Below are positions 1 through 7,686 of a stretch of 19,994 nt of DNA, one piece after another (the stretch's first letter is position 1; every line of letters begins with the position of its first letter). The translations under genes and the position numbers were made by a program. The DNA is from Ruminococcaceae bacterium UBA1741 (lineage in GTDB: Bacteria; Bacillota; Clostridia; Oscillospirales; Acutalibacteraceae). The notes under the pieces were generated by a model that ran no database searches, had not been told where the DNA came from, and saw nothing but the letters and a program-made list of their open reading frames with translations. The DNA is taken from contig DCHX01000028.1 of assembly GCA_002315685.1 (NCBI GenBank), positions 1-19,994 of the forward strand. Direction: 5' to 3'.

Positions 1-25
1 TTTGGCAGGGGCAGAAGGGATCGAA
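1..25 (-). repeat. Partial copy of tRNA-Trp 3' end (25-bp direct repeat, left copy)
   Basis: Bases 1-25 are identical to bases 212-236, which hold the 3' part of the tRNA-Trp gene: CCA end, discriminator, 3' acceptor strand and one side of the T arm. Identity stops inside the T loop at 26/237. The rest of a tRNA is absent here, so this is a tRNA fragment, not a gene. Duplicated tRNA 3' ends are typical of integration junctions, but no integrase is visible, and the window edge hides whether the repeat extends further left. Confidence 0.85.
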
Positions 26-165
26 GTTGCCCTCTTGCGGTTCCCGACATTGCGCTCACTTGGGGCGTGGCGCACTTGTCGACCGCTGCGCTTCGTTTTG
101 GTCGCTTCTTCCGCCACCGGCGGCGCTCCCAATACTCACCCGGCACGAGTGCCTCGGGTTCTTAC
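26..165. repeat. GC-rich, hairpin-dense cassette beside the tRNA
   Basis: This stretch is about three-fifths G+C by eye, far above the AT-rich remainder of the window. It can fold into at least four hairpins: 51-74 (TGCGC/GCGCA plus CAC/GTG), 80-104 (CGACC/GGTCG), 111-123 (CCGCC/GGCGG, 3-nt loop) and 138-159 (ACCC and GGCAC paired with GTGCC and GGGT, with a 2-nt bulge). Reading frames through it have no recognisable domain and look artefactual. It is probably a dispersed structured repeat or a small mobile or RNA element inserted next to the tRNA. Its identity and strand are unknown. Confidence 0.5.
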
Positions 166-171
166 TTTTTT

Positions 172-208
172 CCAAAAAGAAAAAAGAAGACATCATTTCT
201 GATATCTT
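172..208 (-). terminator. Intrinsic terminator of tRNA-Trp
   Basis: On the minus strand a 9-bp stem (plus-strand arms 187-195 and 200-208, one G-U pair) closes a 4-nt GAAA loop. It is followed by a T-rich tract (plus-strand A-run, 172-186). It lies 5 nt past the encoded CCA, where a tRNA terminator is expected. Confidence 0.8.
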
Positions 209-213
209 CCTTT

Positions 214-289
214 TGGCAGGGGCAGAAGGGATCGAACCCTCGGCACTCGGTTTTGGAGACCGATGCTCTACCAGCTGAGCTATACCCCT
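214..289 (-). tRNA. tRNA-Trp (anticodon CCA)
   Basis: Read on the minus strand this is a complete 76-nt cloverleaf including an encoded 3' CCA. The acceptor stem AGGGGTA pairs with TGCCCCT (one G-U). The D arm contains AGCTCAGCTGGTAGAGC, the anticodon stem TCGGT/ACCGA closes the loop CTCCAAA with anticodon CCA, and the T arm contains GGTTCGATCC. The anticodon reads UGG (Trp). It has its own promoter and terminator. Its 3' 23 nt are duplicated at 3-25. Confidence 0.96.
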
Positions 290-307
290 ATATTTCATTG
301 CCGAATA

Positions 308-336
308 ATTATATAATAATCGAATGTCATTGTCAA
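308..336 (-). promoter_or_regulatory. Consensus sigma-A promoter of tRNA-Trp
   Basis: On the minus strand there is a perfect -35 TTGACA (plus positions 331-336), a 17-nt spacer and a perfect -10 TATAAT (308-313). Transcription should start about 10 nt before the mature tRNA 5' end at 289. Confidence 0.9.
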
Positions 337-364
337 GCAATTTTTTTAATATTGATTAAAATTT

Positions 365-395
365 ATAAATATCCGAATCATATAGAGATATTTAT
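365..395. repeat. AT-rich inverted repeat upstream of recJ
   Basis: Arms ATAAATATC (365-373) and GATATTTAT (387-395) form a 9-bp perfect dyad with a 13-nt loop. It lies between the divergent tRNA and recJ promoters. It could be an operator, but such dyads arise readily by chance in sequence this AT-rich. Confidence 0.35.
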
Positions 396-435
396 TAAAA
401 TAAATTTGCAAAATATCCGAAAAATCGTAATATTC

Positions 436-464
436 TTGAAAATATTATTATTATGTGTTAATAT
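436..464 (+). promoter_or_regulatory. Candidate sigma-A promoter of recJ
   Basis: TTGAAA (436-441), a 17-nt spacer and TAATAT (459-464) lie 31 nt before the GTG start of recJ. The -10 matches the consensus at four of six positions, and the surrounding AT-richness makes the call moderate. Confidence 0.45.
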
Positions 465-494
465 TATTATGAAATAATATATGGTGGTGCACTT

Positions 495-2492
495 GTGGCT
501 TATAAAAAATGGATAGTCGGTCATCCTGACCGTGAATTTGCTAAAAATGCTTCTGAAGAATTTGATATTGACCCTTTTTCTGCGCTTTTGGCTTACGGGC
601 GCGGTATTGATGACCTAAACGAACTTGAATACTTTTTGTCAAATGATGTAATACTTTCGGATATAAACGATATTCCCGATATAAAAACGGCTGCCGACAC
701 TATAAATGAAGCGATTGAACAAGGCGTAAAAATTGCTGTTTTCGGCGATTATGATTGTGATGGTGTTGTAGCTGTTTCAGTACTTTATAAATATTTAGTG
801 TCCCGTGGTGCAGACCCGATTGTTTATATACCCGATAGACTTTCGGAAGGGTACGGAATGAATACTAATTCGATAGACGAGTTAAAGTCTATGGGTGTGG
901 AACTTATTATTACCGTTGATAACGGAATCAGTTGTATTGACGAGATTGATTATGCTTCAAGTCTGGGAATAGTAACTATTGTAACCGACCATCATTTGCC
1001 GGGTTCAAATTTGCCTGATGCCGCCGCTGTTGTTGATTTACACCGAAATGATTGTTTTGTTGATTTCAAAAACGTGTGCGGTGCGGTTGTCGCTTTCAAA
1101 CTTATTTGTGCCATTGATAAAAAAGTGCCCGAAGAATTGATATACGATTATGCCGACTTATTGTCTATTGCCACTATCGGCGATGTAATGCCTATTGTCA
1201 ATGAAAACCGTTCTATCGTAAAATGCGGTATAAAAAGAATAAAATCAAATTCAAATGTCGGCATAAGCGCAATACTTTCAGTTGCCGGTATTGATAGAAA
1301 TGCGCTTGACAGCTCTAAAATTTCTTTTGGCATTGTTCCGAGAATAAATGCGGCAGGAAGAATGGGAAGTGCCGAACGCGCTTTCAAATTATTGACCTCT
1401 AATAATATGATAGAGGCAATAGCTTTGGCTAATGAAATTGAGAATGAAAATCAAAACAGACAAAAGACCGAGAAAGATATTGCTATAAGGGTTATAAAAA
1501 CCATTGAGGATAACAAATACTACAATGACCGTGTAATCATTGTTTCGGGAGAGGGATTTCATCAGGGCGTTATCGGTATTGTTGCCGCAAGAATTTGTGA
1601 AAAGTACGGCAAACCGGCTTTTGTTATCAGCTCTGACGGTAATGTTTCGCACGGCTCAGGTAGAAGCATAGCAGGTTTTAATCTTTTTACGGCTTTGAAT
1701 TCGTGTGCTGATTTTCTTACGAAATTCGGCGGACACGAGCTTGCCGCCGGTGTTAGCTTGTTTACCGATAAAATTGACGATTTCAGAATTGCCATAAATA
1801 ACTACGCCATCACATTAGACCCTGCTATACCTACATTAAATATTGATTTTCGTATCAATCCATTAGCCATGTCAACGGATATGGTGTACGCAATAAAAGC
1901 TCTTGAACCTTTCGGTCAGGGAAACCCGCTTCCTGTTTTCGGAATATTTGACCTTAAAATTTCTAAAATTACACCGATAGGTCAAGGTAAACATTTGCGT
2001 TTGTCGTTCTTAAAGGAGGAGACCTCATTTCAAGCATTGCTATTTGGGGTAACACTTGAAAAATTTCCGTTTAATATCGGGGATAATGTTGATATCGCCG
2101 TAACTCTTGACACTAACTCTTATAAGGGCGAAGAAACACTTTCAATTATAATTAAAGCTATTAAAATAAGCGGTGTTGATGATGATAAATACTTTGAAGA
2201 ACTATTTGCTTGTGAGGATTTTCTATCCGATAGATTAAAAGAGTATAAATTAAAAGCGCCTACACGAGAAGAAATCGGAAAAATATATAAATTTATTTCT
2301 ACTTCGCCGGTTTTAACCGATAGAGTTAAAAATGTTTTTATTAACGAATACGGTTATGCAACGAGTATTCTTTCGATAATCATATTAAAAGAATTAAATT
2401 TGATAAAAGATATCGGCGGACTTCTTTCTACAACTGATTTCAAAAAGACAGACCTTGCAAATTCAGATACATATAACAAACTGATTTTATAA
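495..2492 (+). CDS. recJ: Single-stranded-DNA-specific exonuclease RecJ
   Basis: RecJ is a 5'-to-3' single-strand DNA exonuclease of the DHH phosphoesterase superfamily. It acts in the cytoplasm in recombination and mismatch/base-excision repair and needs divalent metal. The 665-aa protein shows the family motifs in order: DYDCDG (85-90), an Asp in TVDNG (about 142), DHH (165-167), ATIGD (226-230), RINAAGRMG (283-291) and the DHHA1 glycine-rich segments GSGRSIAGFN (387-396) and FGGHELAAG (411-419). The C-terminal half matches the OB/RecJ-C region. Length is close to Bacillus-type RecJ without the longest C-terminal extension. The start is GTG at 495, six nt after a GGTGGTG SD-like run (483-489); no in-frame ATG gives a better start. 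It is first in a run with rel, 14 nt downstream, the usual clostridial arrangement. Confidence 0.95.
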   Translation: MAYKKWIVGHPDREFAKNASEEFDIDPFSALLAYGRGIDDLNELEYFLSNDVILSDINDIPDIKTAADTINEAIEQGVKIAVFGDYDCDGVVAVSVLYKYLVSRGADPIVYIPDRLSEGYGMNTNSIDELKSMGVELIITVDNGISCIDEIDYASSLGIVTIVTDHHLPGSNLPDAAAVVDLHRNDCFVDFKNVCGAVVAFKLICAIDKKVPEELIYDYADLLSIATIGDVMPIVNENRSIVKCGIKRIKSNSNVGISAILSVAGIDRNALDSSKISFGIVPRINAAGRMGSAERAFKLLTSNNMIEAIALANEIENENQNRQKTEKDIAIRVIKTIEDNKYYNDRVIIVSGEGFHQGVIGIVAARICEKYGKPAFVISSDGNVSHGSGRSIAGFNLFTALNSCADFLTKFGGHELAAGVSLFTDKIDDFRIAINNYAITLDPAIPTLNIDFRINPLAMSTDMVYAIKALEPFGQGNPLPVFGIFDLKISKITPIGQGKHLRLSFLKEETSFQALLFGVTLEKFPFNIGDNVDIAVTLDTNSYKGEETLSIIIKAIKISGVDDDKYFEELFACEDFLSDRLKEYKLKAPTREEIGKIYKFISTSPVLTDRVKNVFINEYGYATSILSIIILKELNLIKDIGGLLSTTDFKKTDLANSDTYNKLIL

Positions 2493-2506
2493 CGGTGGTG
2501 AGATAA

Positions 2507-4702
2507 TTGACTGAATCTGAAATTCGAGATAAAAAAATATTATTCGATTTGTTGGATGCACAAAAAAGAAAATATGATACAGAGTTAATTTCTAATGCTT
2601 ACGATTTTTGTGTTAAGGCGCATATTGGTCAAAAGAGATTTACTAACGAAGATTATTATATTCATCCGTTTAATGTTGCAAAAATTCTTGTAGAAATGGG
2701 AATGGACTCGCAGTCAATTGCCGCTTCGTTACTTCACGATGTAGTGGAAGATACCGATACAACAATAGAAGAAATTTCAAAAAAATTCGGTGATGAGGTT
2801 GCTTTAATTGTTGACGGCGTTACAAAAATCGGTAGGCTTTCTTTCTCAAACCAAGAACAGCAACAGGCGGAAAACCTAAGAAAAATGCTTATTGCAATGG
2901 GCAAGGATATTAGGGTAATTATCATTAAGCTCGCCGATAGACTTCATAATATGCGGACGCTTTTTGCAATGCCCGATTATAAGCAAAGACAAAAGTCGGT
3001 TGAAACACTTGAAGTTTTTGCACCTATTGCCCATAGGCTCGGTATCCGTCCTGTAAAAGAAGAACTTGAAGATTTAGCAATAAAATATCTTGACCCTATT
3101 GCTTATTCTGAAATTGAAACTCTTTTACAAAAAAGAAAGCAACAGCGCGAGCAAATTCTCGAAGATATAAAATCTAAAATAGAAAATCATTTAACCAAAG
3201 AAATGCCAAATGTTAAAATGTCTTTTCAAGGCAGGGTAAAATCGGTACACGGTATCTATCGTAAGATGTATTTTCAAGGTAAAGATTTTGATGAAATATA
3301 TGATGTGTATGCCATTAGAATTATTACCGATACCGTAACTAACTGTTATAATGTTTTGGGCTTGATGCACGATTTGTTTCAACCTATTCCTAATAGGTTT
3401 AAGGATTATATTGCGACTCCGAAGCCTAATATGTATCAGTCGCTCCATACTACCGTAATAAGTCATGACGGATTGGCTTTTGAAATCCAAATACGAACAT
3501 TTGAGATGCACAAAACTGCCGAACTCGGTATTGCCGCACATTGGAAATATAAAGAGGGGATTACCGATAATAATTCCAAAATGGAAGAACAGCTTGCTTG
3601 GATTAGACAAATACTTGACAGTCAGGATGAATCCGATGATGCTTCCGAAATTCTGCGTACAATAAAGGTTGATTTGTCCCAAGAGGATGTTTTTGCCGTA
3701 ACCCCGAAAGGCGATGTGATAAATTTACCGTCAGGCTCTACTATTGTTGACTTTGCTTTTGCCATTCACTCGGCAGTCGGTGTGAAAATGGTAGGCGCAA
3801 AGGTTGACGGTAAAATCGTACCGATAAATCACGAAATCCAAACCGGCGAAGTAATTGAGATAATTACTACAAATCAGTCAAACCACGGTCCAAGCCGAGA
3901 TTGGATGAATATTGCCGTAACTAATCAGGCAAAATCTAAAATACGGTCTTGGTTCAAAAAAGAAAAGCGTGCTGAAAATGTAGAAGAGGGCAGAGATTCT
4001 TTTGAGCGTGAAATTAAGCGAATAGGTATTACATTTGAAAATGATGATGATTATAACGATTTTCTTAATGAGCAATCGAAAAAGTATCATTTTTTAAGTC
4101 CCGATGACTTTTATGCCGCAATAGGCTACGGAGGCATACTCTTATCAAAAATCATTCCTCAAATTCGCGACGGTTATAATAAGAAAATTCAAGCTTCAAA
4201 GCCTGTTGAAATGCCCGAAATTAACTTAAATGTTAAACATACTTCGAGCGACGGTGTTGTGGTTGACGGTATTGATAATTGCTTAATTAAACTTTCCCGT
4301 TGCTGTTCTCCGCTTCCCGGAGATGAAATTGTCGGATTTATAACAAGAGGCCACGGTGTATCGGTTCATAAGCTTGACTGTAATAATGTTCCGAAAGACT
4401 TTTCAAACTGCGAATGTCCCGAAAGATGGATACCTGCACACTGGAATGTCGGCAAGAATAACAGTTTTGTTTCAACTCTTCAAATTTCAGCAATTGACCG
4501 TAATGGTTTGCTCGTTGATGTTGTTAGCGTTATTAACAATATGCGGGTGCCGTTGCTTTCGGTTAGTGCAAGACAACTTGCAGGCGGTAACTGTGCTATC
4601 GTTTTATCTATTAACTGTGAGAGCTTGGAACACTTAAAGAGTATAAAATCACGACTTGAAAAGGTTAATGCCGTTTTCTCGGTAGAAAGGATAGGACAAT
4701 GA
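2507..4702 (+). CDS. rel: Bifunctional (p)ppGpp synthetase/hydrolase Rel
   Basis: Rel makes (p)ppGpp from ATP plus GTP/GDP during starvation and hydrolyses it otherwise; it acts in the cytoplasm and on ribosomes. The 731-aa length is standard for a long RSH protein. Domains in order: HD hydrolase with H53, H77-D78, E81-D82 and ADRLHNMRT (143-151), all intact, so hydrolase activity is expected; synthetase (about 240-350) with GRVKSVHGIYRKM, YDVYAIRI and FEIQIRT; TGS (about 393-455); the conserved-cysteine/zinc-finger region with LSRCCSPLPGD (596-606); and a C-terminal ACT/RRM domain (about 655-731). Translation appears to start at TTG 2507, six nt after a GGTGGTG SD (2494-2500). The stop overlaps the dtd start by 4 nt. 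In Firmicutes this single long RSH serves both activities. Confidence 0.96.
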   Translation: MTESEIRDKKILFDLLDAQKRKYDTELISNAYDFCVKAHIGQKRFTNEDYYIHPFNVAKILVEMGMDSQSIAASLLHDVVEDTDTTIEEISKKFGDEVALIVDGVTKIGRLSFSNQEQQQAENLRKMLIAMGKDIRVIIIKLADRLHNMRTLFAMPDYKQRQKSVETLEVFAPIAHRLGIRPVKEELEDLAIKYLDPIAYSEIETLLQKRKQQREQILEDIKSKIENHLTKEMPNVKMSFQGRVKSVHGIYRKMYFQGKDFDEIYDVYAIRIITDTVTNCYNVLGLMHDLFQPIPNRFKDYIATPKPNMYQSLHTTVISHDGLAFEIQIRTFEMHKTAELGIAAHWKYKEGITDNNSKMEEQLAWIRQILDSQDESDDASEILRTIKVDLSQEDVFAVTPKGDVINLPSGSTIVDFAFAIHSAVGVKMVGAKVDGKIVPINHEIQTGEVIEIITTNQSNHGPSRDWMNIAVTNQAKSKIRSWFKKEKRAENVEEGRDSFEREIKRIGITFENDDDYNDFLNEQSKKYHFLSPDDFYAAIGYGGILLSKIIPQIRDGYNKKIQASKPVEMPEINLNVKHTSSDGVVVDGIDNCLIKLSRCCSPLPGDEIVGFITRGHGVSVHKLDCNNVPKDFSNCECPERWIPAHWNVGKNNSFVSTLQISAIDRNGLLVDVVSVINNMRVPLLSVSARQLAGGNCAIVLSINCESLEHLKSIKSRLEKVNAVFSVERIGQ

Positions 4703-5157
4703 AGGCTGTTATACAACGAGTTTTATCTTCAAGTGTTGAGGTCGACGGCAGTATTGTAGGTAGGTCTAACAACGGTTATATGATACTGTTTTGTGCCGTT
4801 GACGGAGATAGCGAGGATGATATTGAAATATTAGCCAAAAAGGTTGCTAATCTTCGTATTTTCGAAGATGATGAAGAAAAGATGAACAAGTCAATCCTTG
4901 ATGTTGACGGCGAAGTGCTTTGTATTTCTCAATTTACTCTTGCCGCCGATACAAAAAAAGGGAACAGACCTTCGTTCTTTTCGGCATTATCTCCCGATAT
5001 TGCTTCAAACTATTACGATAGGTTTTGCGAAAGACTTGCTTGTTTTGGCATCAAGAGTGTTCAAAAAGGTATTTTTGGGGCTGATATGAAAGTGAGTCTT
5101 GTAAATGACGGGCCTGTTACGATAATTTTAGATACGGAAACTTGGAAGAAAAAATGA
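4699..5157 (+). CDS. dtd: D-aminoacyl-tRNA deacylase Dtd
   Basis: Dtd hydrolyses D-amino acids (and glycine mischarged on tRNA-Ala) from tRNA, a chiral proofreading step. The 152-aa protein is full length for the family. It has the catalytic-pocket motif SQFTLAADTKKGNRPSF starting at residue 77 and the Gly-cisPro motif in NDGPVT (136-141). The ATG overlaps the rel stop codon (ATGA) and its own stop overlaps the next gene's ATG, so translational coupling within the operon is likely. The rel-dtd pairing is widespread in Firmicutes. Confidence 0.95.
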   Translation: MKAVIQRVLSSSVEVDGSIVGRSNNGYMILFCAVDGDSEDDIEILAKKVANLRIFEDDEEKMNKSILDVDGEVLCISQFTLAADTKKGNRPSFFSALSPDIASNYYDRFCERLACFGIKSVQKGIFGADMKVSLVNDGPVTIILDTETWKKK

Positions 5158-5783
5158 TAGAAATTCAAAGATTAAAGCTTCATATAATTCAAGTAAATTG
5201 TTATTTGATTAAAAGCAAAAATGCCGCCGTTGTTATCGACCCCGGTTTTTATTCTTCTGAAATAGTTGATTTTTTGAATGATAATTCCGACAAGACTCGA
5301 ATGATTCTTTTAACACATGCACATTTTGACCATATCGGTGCCGCAAAAAGAATTGCAACCGAAACCGATACTGAAATTGCTATCGGGGAGTATGATTCAG
5401 CTTGGCTTAGTGATAATAAGTCAAATTTATCAGAAAGATTTCATATTAAGCTTTCACCGTTTTCTGCCGACTTTAATTTGAAGGATAATCAAGTTATAAC
5501 TGTCGGAGATATGAAAATTAAGGTGTTACACACTCCGGGACACACGCCTGGGTCTGTTTGCTACCTGATTGAAGATAATTTATTCAGCGGAGATACATTA
5601 TTTTTAGAAAGCTACGGCAGAACGGATTTTTTCGGCGGAAACGATTCGGATATGATGCAATCAATATATTTTTTGATTACTACTCTTGATAAATCGGTTA
5701 ATGTCTATCCGGGACACGGAGAGAAAACTACTATTGACCACGAATCGAAAAATAATCCTATGGTTTTTCGGAGTACACTATGA
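5154..5783 (+). CDS. MBL-fold metallo-hydrolase (glyoxalase II-like)
   Basis: A cytoplasmic metallo-beta-lactamase-fold hydrolase of 209 aa. It has the dinuclear-metal motif HAHFDH (55-60), a third metal histidine in HTPGHTPGS (H130), a bridging Asp in SGDTLF (D147) and a late histidine in VYPGHGE (H188). The family includes hydroxyacylglutathione hydrolases, but this short Firmicutes branch (YqgX-like) lacks the glyoxalase II C-terminal substrate domain, so the substrate is unknown. I chose ATG 5154, preceded by GGAAG (5144-5148) and overlapping the dtd stop, over a TTG 12 nt upstream. Its stop overlaps the hemZ start by 4 nt. Confidence 0.9.
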   Translation: MIEIQRLKLHIIQVNCYLIKSKNAAVVIDPGFYSSEIVDFLNDNSDKTRMILLTHAHFDHIGAAKRIATETDTEIAIGEYDSAWLSDNKSNLSERFHIKLSPFSADFNLKDNQVITVGDMKIKVLHTPGHTPGSVCYLIEDNLFSGDTLFLESYGRTDFFGGNDSDMMQSIYFLITTLDKSVNVYPGHGEKTTIDHESKNNPMVFRSTL

Positions 5784-7240
5784 TAATATGCAATTTCGGA
5801 AACAACTATAATTACGAGCTTGAAAAGTTATCACGGCTATTTTTGCCTTTCGAAAGAATTGATGTTGTAAACGAACTTATTCAAAACGATAGGTATGCCG
5901 TAACAAAAACCGAGTTTGATGATTACGGATGTAAGATTTCGGCCTTGCTGCATATCGGCGATTCAAATGAATATGCAGAAGTTTTTGAAAAGACCGCCGA
6001 TAATTTTGAAAAGGTATGTGAGTTATCTTTGGCATCTTGCCTTTTTGAATGTTTTGTAAATATTACCGATTATCGACCTCAATGGGGAATACTAACCGGT
6101 GTAAGACCTGCGCGTTTGTTTATTTCAAAGGTTAATGAATTAGGTCTTGATAATGCGATAACATATTTTGAAAAGACATTAAAGGTATCTGAAAACAAAA
6201 TTTCATTACTTAAAGCTACGGCGTTTAATGAAGAAAAAATAATTTCATTATCAAAGCCAAATTCTTTTAGCCTTTATATTTCAATCCCTTTTTGCCCGTC
6301 AAGATGTTCGTATTGTTCGTTTGTATCACATTCGGTTGAAAGTGCAAATGATATAATTCCCGTTTATTTAGACCTATTATTAAAGGAAATTGACTATACT
6401 GCAAATTGTGTAAAAGATTTAGGATTAAAGCTTGAAACCGTTTATATCGGCGGCGGAACACCCACAACCTTAACTGCCGAACAATTAAAGTTATTGCTTG
6501 ATTTTGTTCTTGAAAAATTTGATATTAACGGTTGCAGAGAATTTACAATAGAGGCGGGAAGACCCGATACTATTACAAAGGATAAGCTGATTGAAATTAA
6601 AAATCATAATGTAACGAGAATTTCAATAAATCCTCAAACGCTAAACGATAATGTTTTAGAAAATATCGGAAGGCGACATACCGCAAGACAGTTTTTTGAT
6701 AGCTTTTATCTTGCCCGTGAGCTTGGCTTTTCAAATATAAACACAGACTTAATCGCCGGTTTGCCTGGAGATACCGTACAGTCTTTTGAAGATACACTTG
6801 ATAAGATAATATTGTTATCCCCTGAAAATGTTACGATTCATTCTCTTTCAATGAAAAGGGCATCAACACTTACCGTAACCGGATTTTCTCCCGAAATTTC
6901 AGCAGGCGTTACCGCCGGATTGATGGTCGATTCCGGAAGAAACAAGCTAACTTGTGCCCAAATATATCCTTACTATATGTACCGACAAAGTAAAACTGTC
7001 GGTAATCTCGAAAATGTCGGTTATGCAAAGCCTGATTTTGAAGGACTTTACAATATTTTCATTATGGATGAAACACATACCATATTGGCTTGCGGTGCTT
7101 CTGCTGCTACAAAACTTAAAAACAGCGACGGAAAAATTAAGCGTATATTCAATTTCAAATATCCGTATGAATATATTAACCGTTTTGATGAACAAATAGA
7201 ACGAAAATCCGAAATATACAGCTTTTATAATTGCTTGTAA
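5780..7240 (+). CDS. hemZ: Radical-SAM coproporphyrinogen dehydrogenase HemZ-like
   Basis: A 486-aa HemN/HemZ-family radical-SAM protein. The first 160 residues are the HemZ-type extension including WGILTGVRPARLF (102-114). The radical-SAM core carries the [4Fe-4S] cluster motif C172-x3-C176-x2-C179, an IGGGTPT SAM-binding segment (223-229), EAGRPD and NTDLIAGLPGD (321-331). Family members are annotated as oxygen-independent coproporphyrinogen III oxidases acting in porphyrin synthesis. No other haem gene is present in the window, so a true haem role is not demonstrated and another radical-SAM substrate is possible. The ATG overlaps the upstream stop. In many Clostridia hisS and aspS follow hemZ; here they do not. 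I see no convincing terminator after it. Confidence 0.88.
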   Translation: MIICNFGNNYNYELEKLSRLFLPFERIDVVNELIQNDRYAVTKTEFDDYGCKISALLHIGDSNEYAEVFEKTADNFEKVCELSLASCLFECFVNITDYRPQWGILTGVRPARLFISKVNELGLDNAITYFEKTLKVSENKISLLKATAFNEEKIISLSKPNSFSLYISIPFCPSRCSYCSFVSHSVESANDIIPVYLDLLLKEIDYTANCVKDLGLKLETVYIGGGTPTTLTAEQLKLLLDFVLEKFDINGCREFTIEAGRPDTITKDKLIEIKNHNVTRISINPQTLNDNVLENIGRRHTARQFFDSFYLARELGFSNINTDLIAGLPGDTVQSFEDTLDKIILLSPENVTIHSLSMKRASTLTVTGFSPEISAGVTAGLMVDSGRNKLTCAQIYPYYMYRQSKTVGNLENVGYAKPDFEGLYNIFIMDETHTILACGASAATKLKNSDGKIKRIFNFKYPYEYINRFDEQIERKSEIYSFYNCL

Positions 7241-7263
7241 ATCATTTTTGTTTATGGTATAAT
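7235..7263 (+). promoter_or_regulatory. Extended -10 sigma-A promoter of the zinc-ribbon gene
   Basis: TTGTAA (7235-7240, covering the hemZ stop codon), a 17-nt spacer and TATAAT (7258-7263), with a TG dinucleotide at 7255-7256 giving an extended -10. A start site near 7270 leaves a leader of about 20 nt with a GGAGG SD (7279-7283). Confidence 0.75.
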
Positions 7264-7290
7264 ACTTAAAAATACTTTGGAGGTAATATT

Positions 7291-7686
7291 ATGGATAAAA
7301 CTTTTTTTGATAATGCTTTTGATAAGGCTAAAAGCGCTTTTGAAGTGGCTTACAAAAAAACCGGCGAGGTTGTAAATATTGAAAAATTAAAATTTAATGT
7401 TTCAACTCTTAAATCAAAAAGAGAAAAGCTTTACGCTAAACTCGGAAAAAAATATTTCGACTCACTTTCTTGTGTTGAAATTGTTGATGATGATGAGTTA
7501 AAAGCTCTATTCAACGAAATAAAAGAAATATCGGAAAATATTGATGAATTAAACAACGAAATAAATTTTGCAAAGCTTAAAAAAGTTTGCCCATCCTGCG
7601 GTGCATCTATTGACGAAAATTCCGCTTTTTGCAGTTTTTGCGGTGCTAAATTAGTATTCGACAGCAAGGATAGCAATAATGAGTAA
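7291..7686 (+). CDS. Small zinc-ribbon protein with helical N-terminus
   Basis: I do not recognise a named family for this 131-aa protein. Residues 30-98 are Lys/Glu-rich and look helical, possibly coiled-coil. The C-terminus has paired CxxC knuckles (C100-P-S-C103 and C114-S-F-C117) in the pattern CPSCGASI...CSFCGAK, a typical zinc-ribbon likely to bind one zinc. There is no signal peptide or membrane segment. The start is ATG 7291 with GGAGG 7 nt upstream. It overlaps the nucleosidase gene by 8 nt, so the two are probably co-expressed. Cytoplasmic location is inferred; function is unknown. Confidence 0.85.
   Translation: MDKTFFDNAFDKAKSAFEVAYKKTGEVVNIEKLKFNVSTLKSKREKLYAKLGKKYFDSLSCVEIVDDDELKALFNEIKEISENIDELNNEINFAKLKKVCPSCGASIDENSAFCSFCGAKLVFDSKDSNNE

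Noticed and set aside
365..395. Dyad upstream of recJ as a possible riboswitch
   Set aside because: The arms are nearly all A/T, the element lies upstream of the predicted recJ promoter rather than in the transcript, and no known aptamer motif is visible.
2..477. Overlapping small reading frames on both strands across the tRNA and GC-rich block (for example 2-202, 27-278, 67-477 on + and 56-340 on -)
   Set aside because: They read through the tRNA gene, its fragment or its promoter, have no SD or domain, and some start with translated tRNA sequence. They are artefacts of the tRNA and repeat, not genes.
3191..3682. 163-codon open frame on the minus strand inside rel
   Set aside because: It lies wholly opposite the conserved synthetase domain of rel, has no SD or family signature, and is explained by codon bias of the plus-strand gene.
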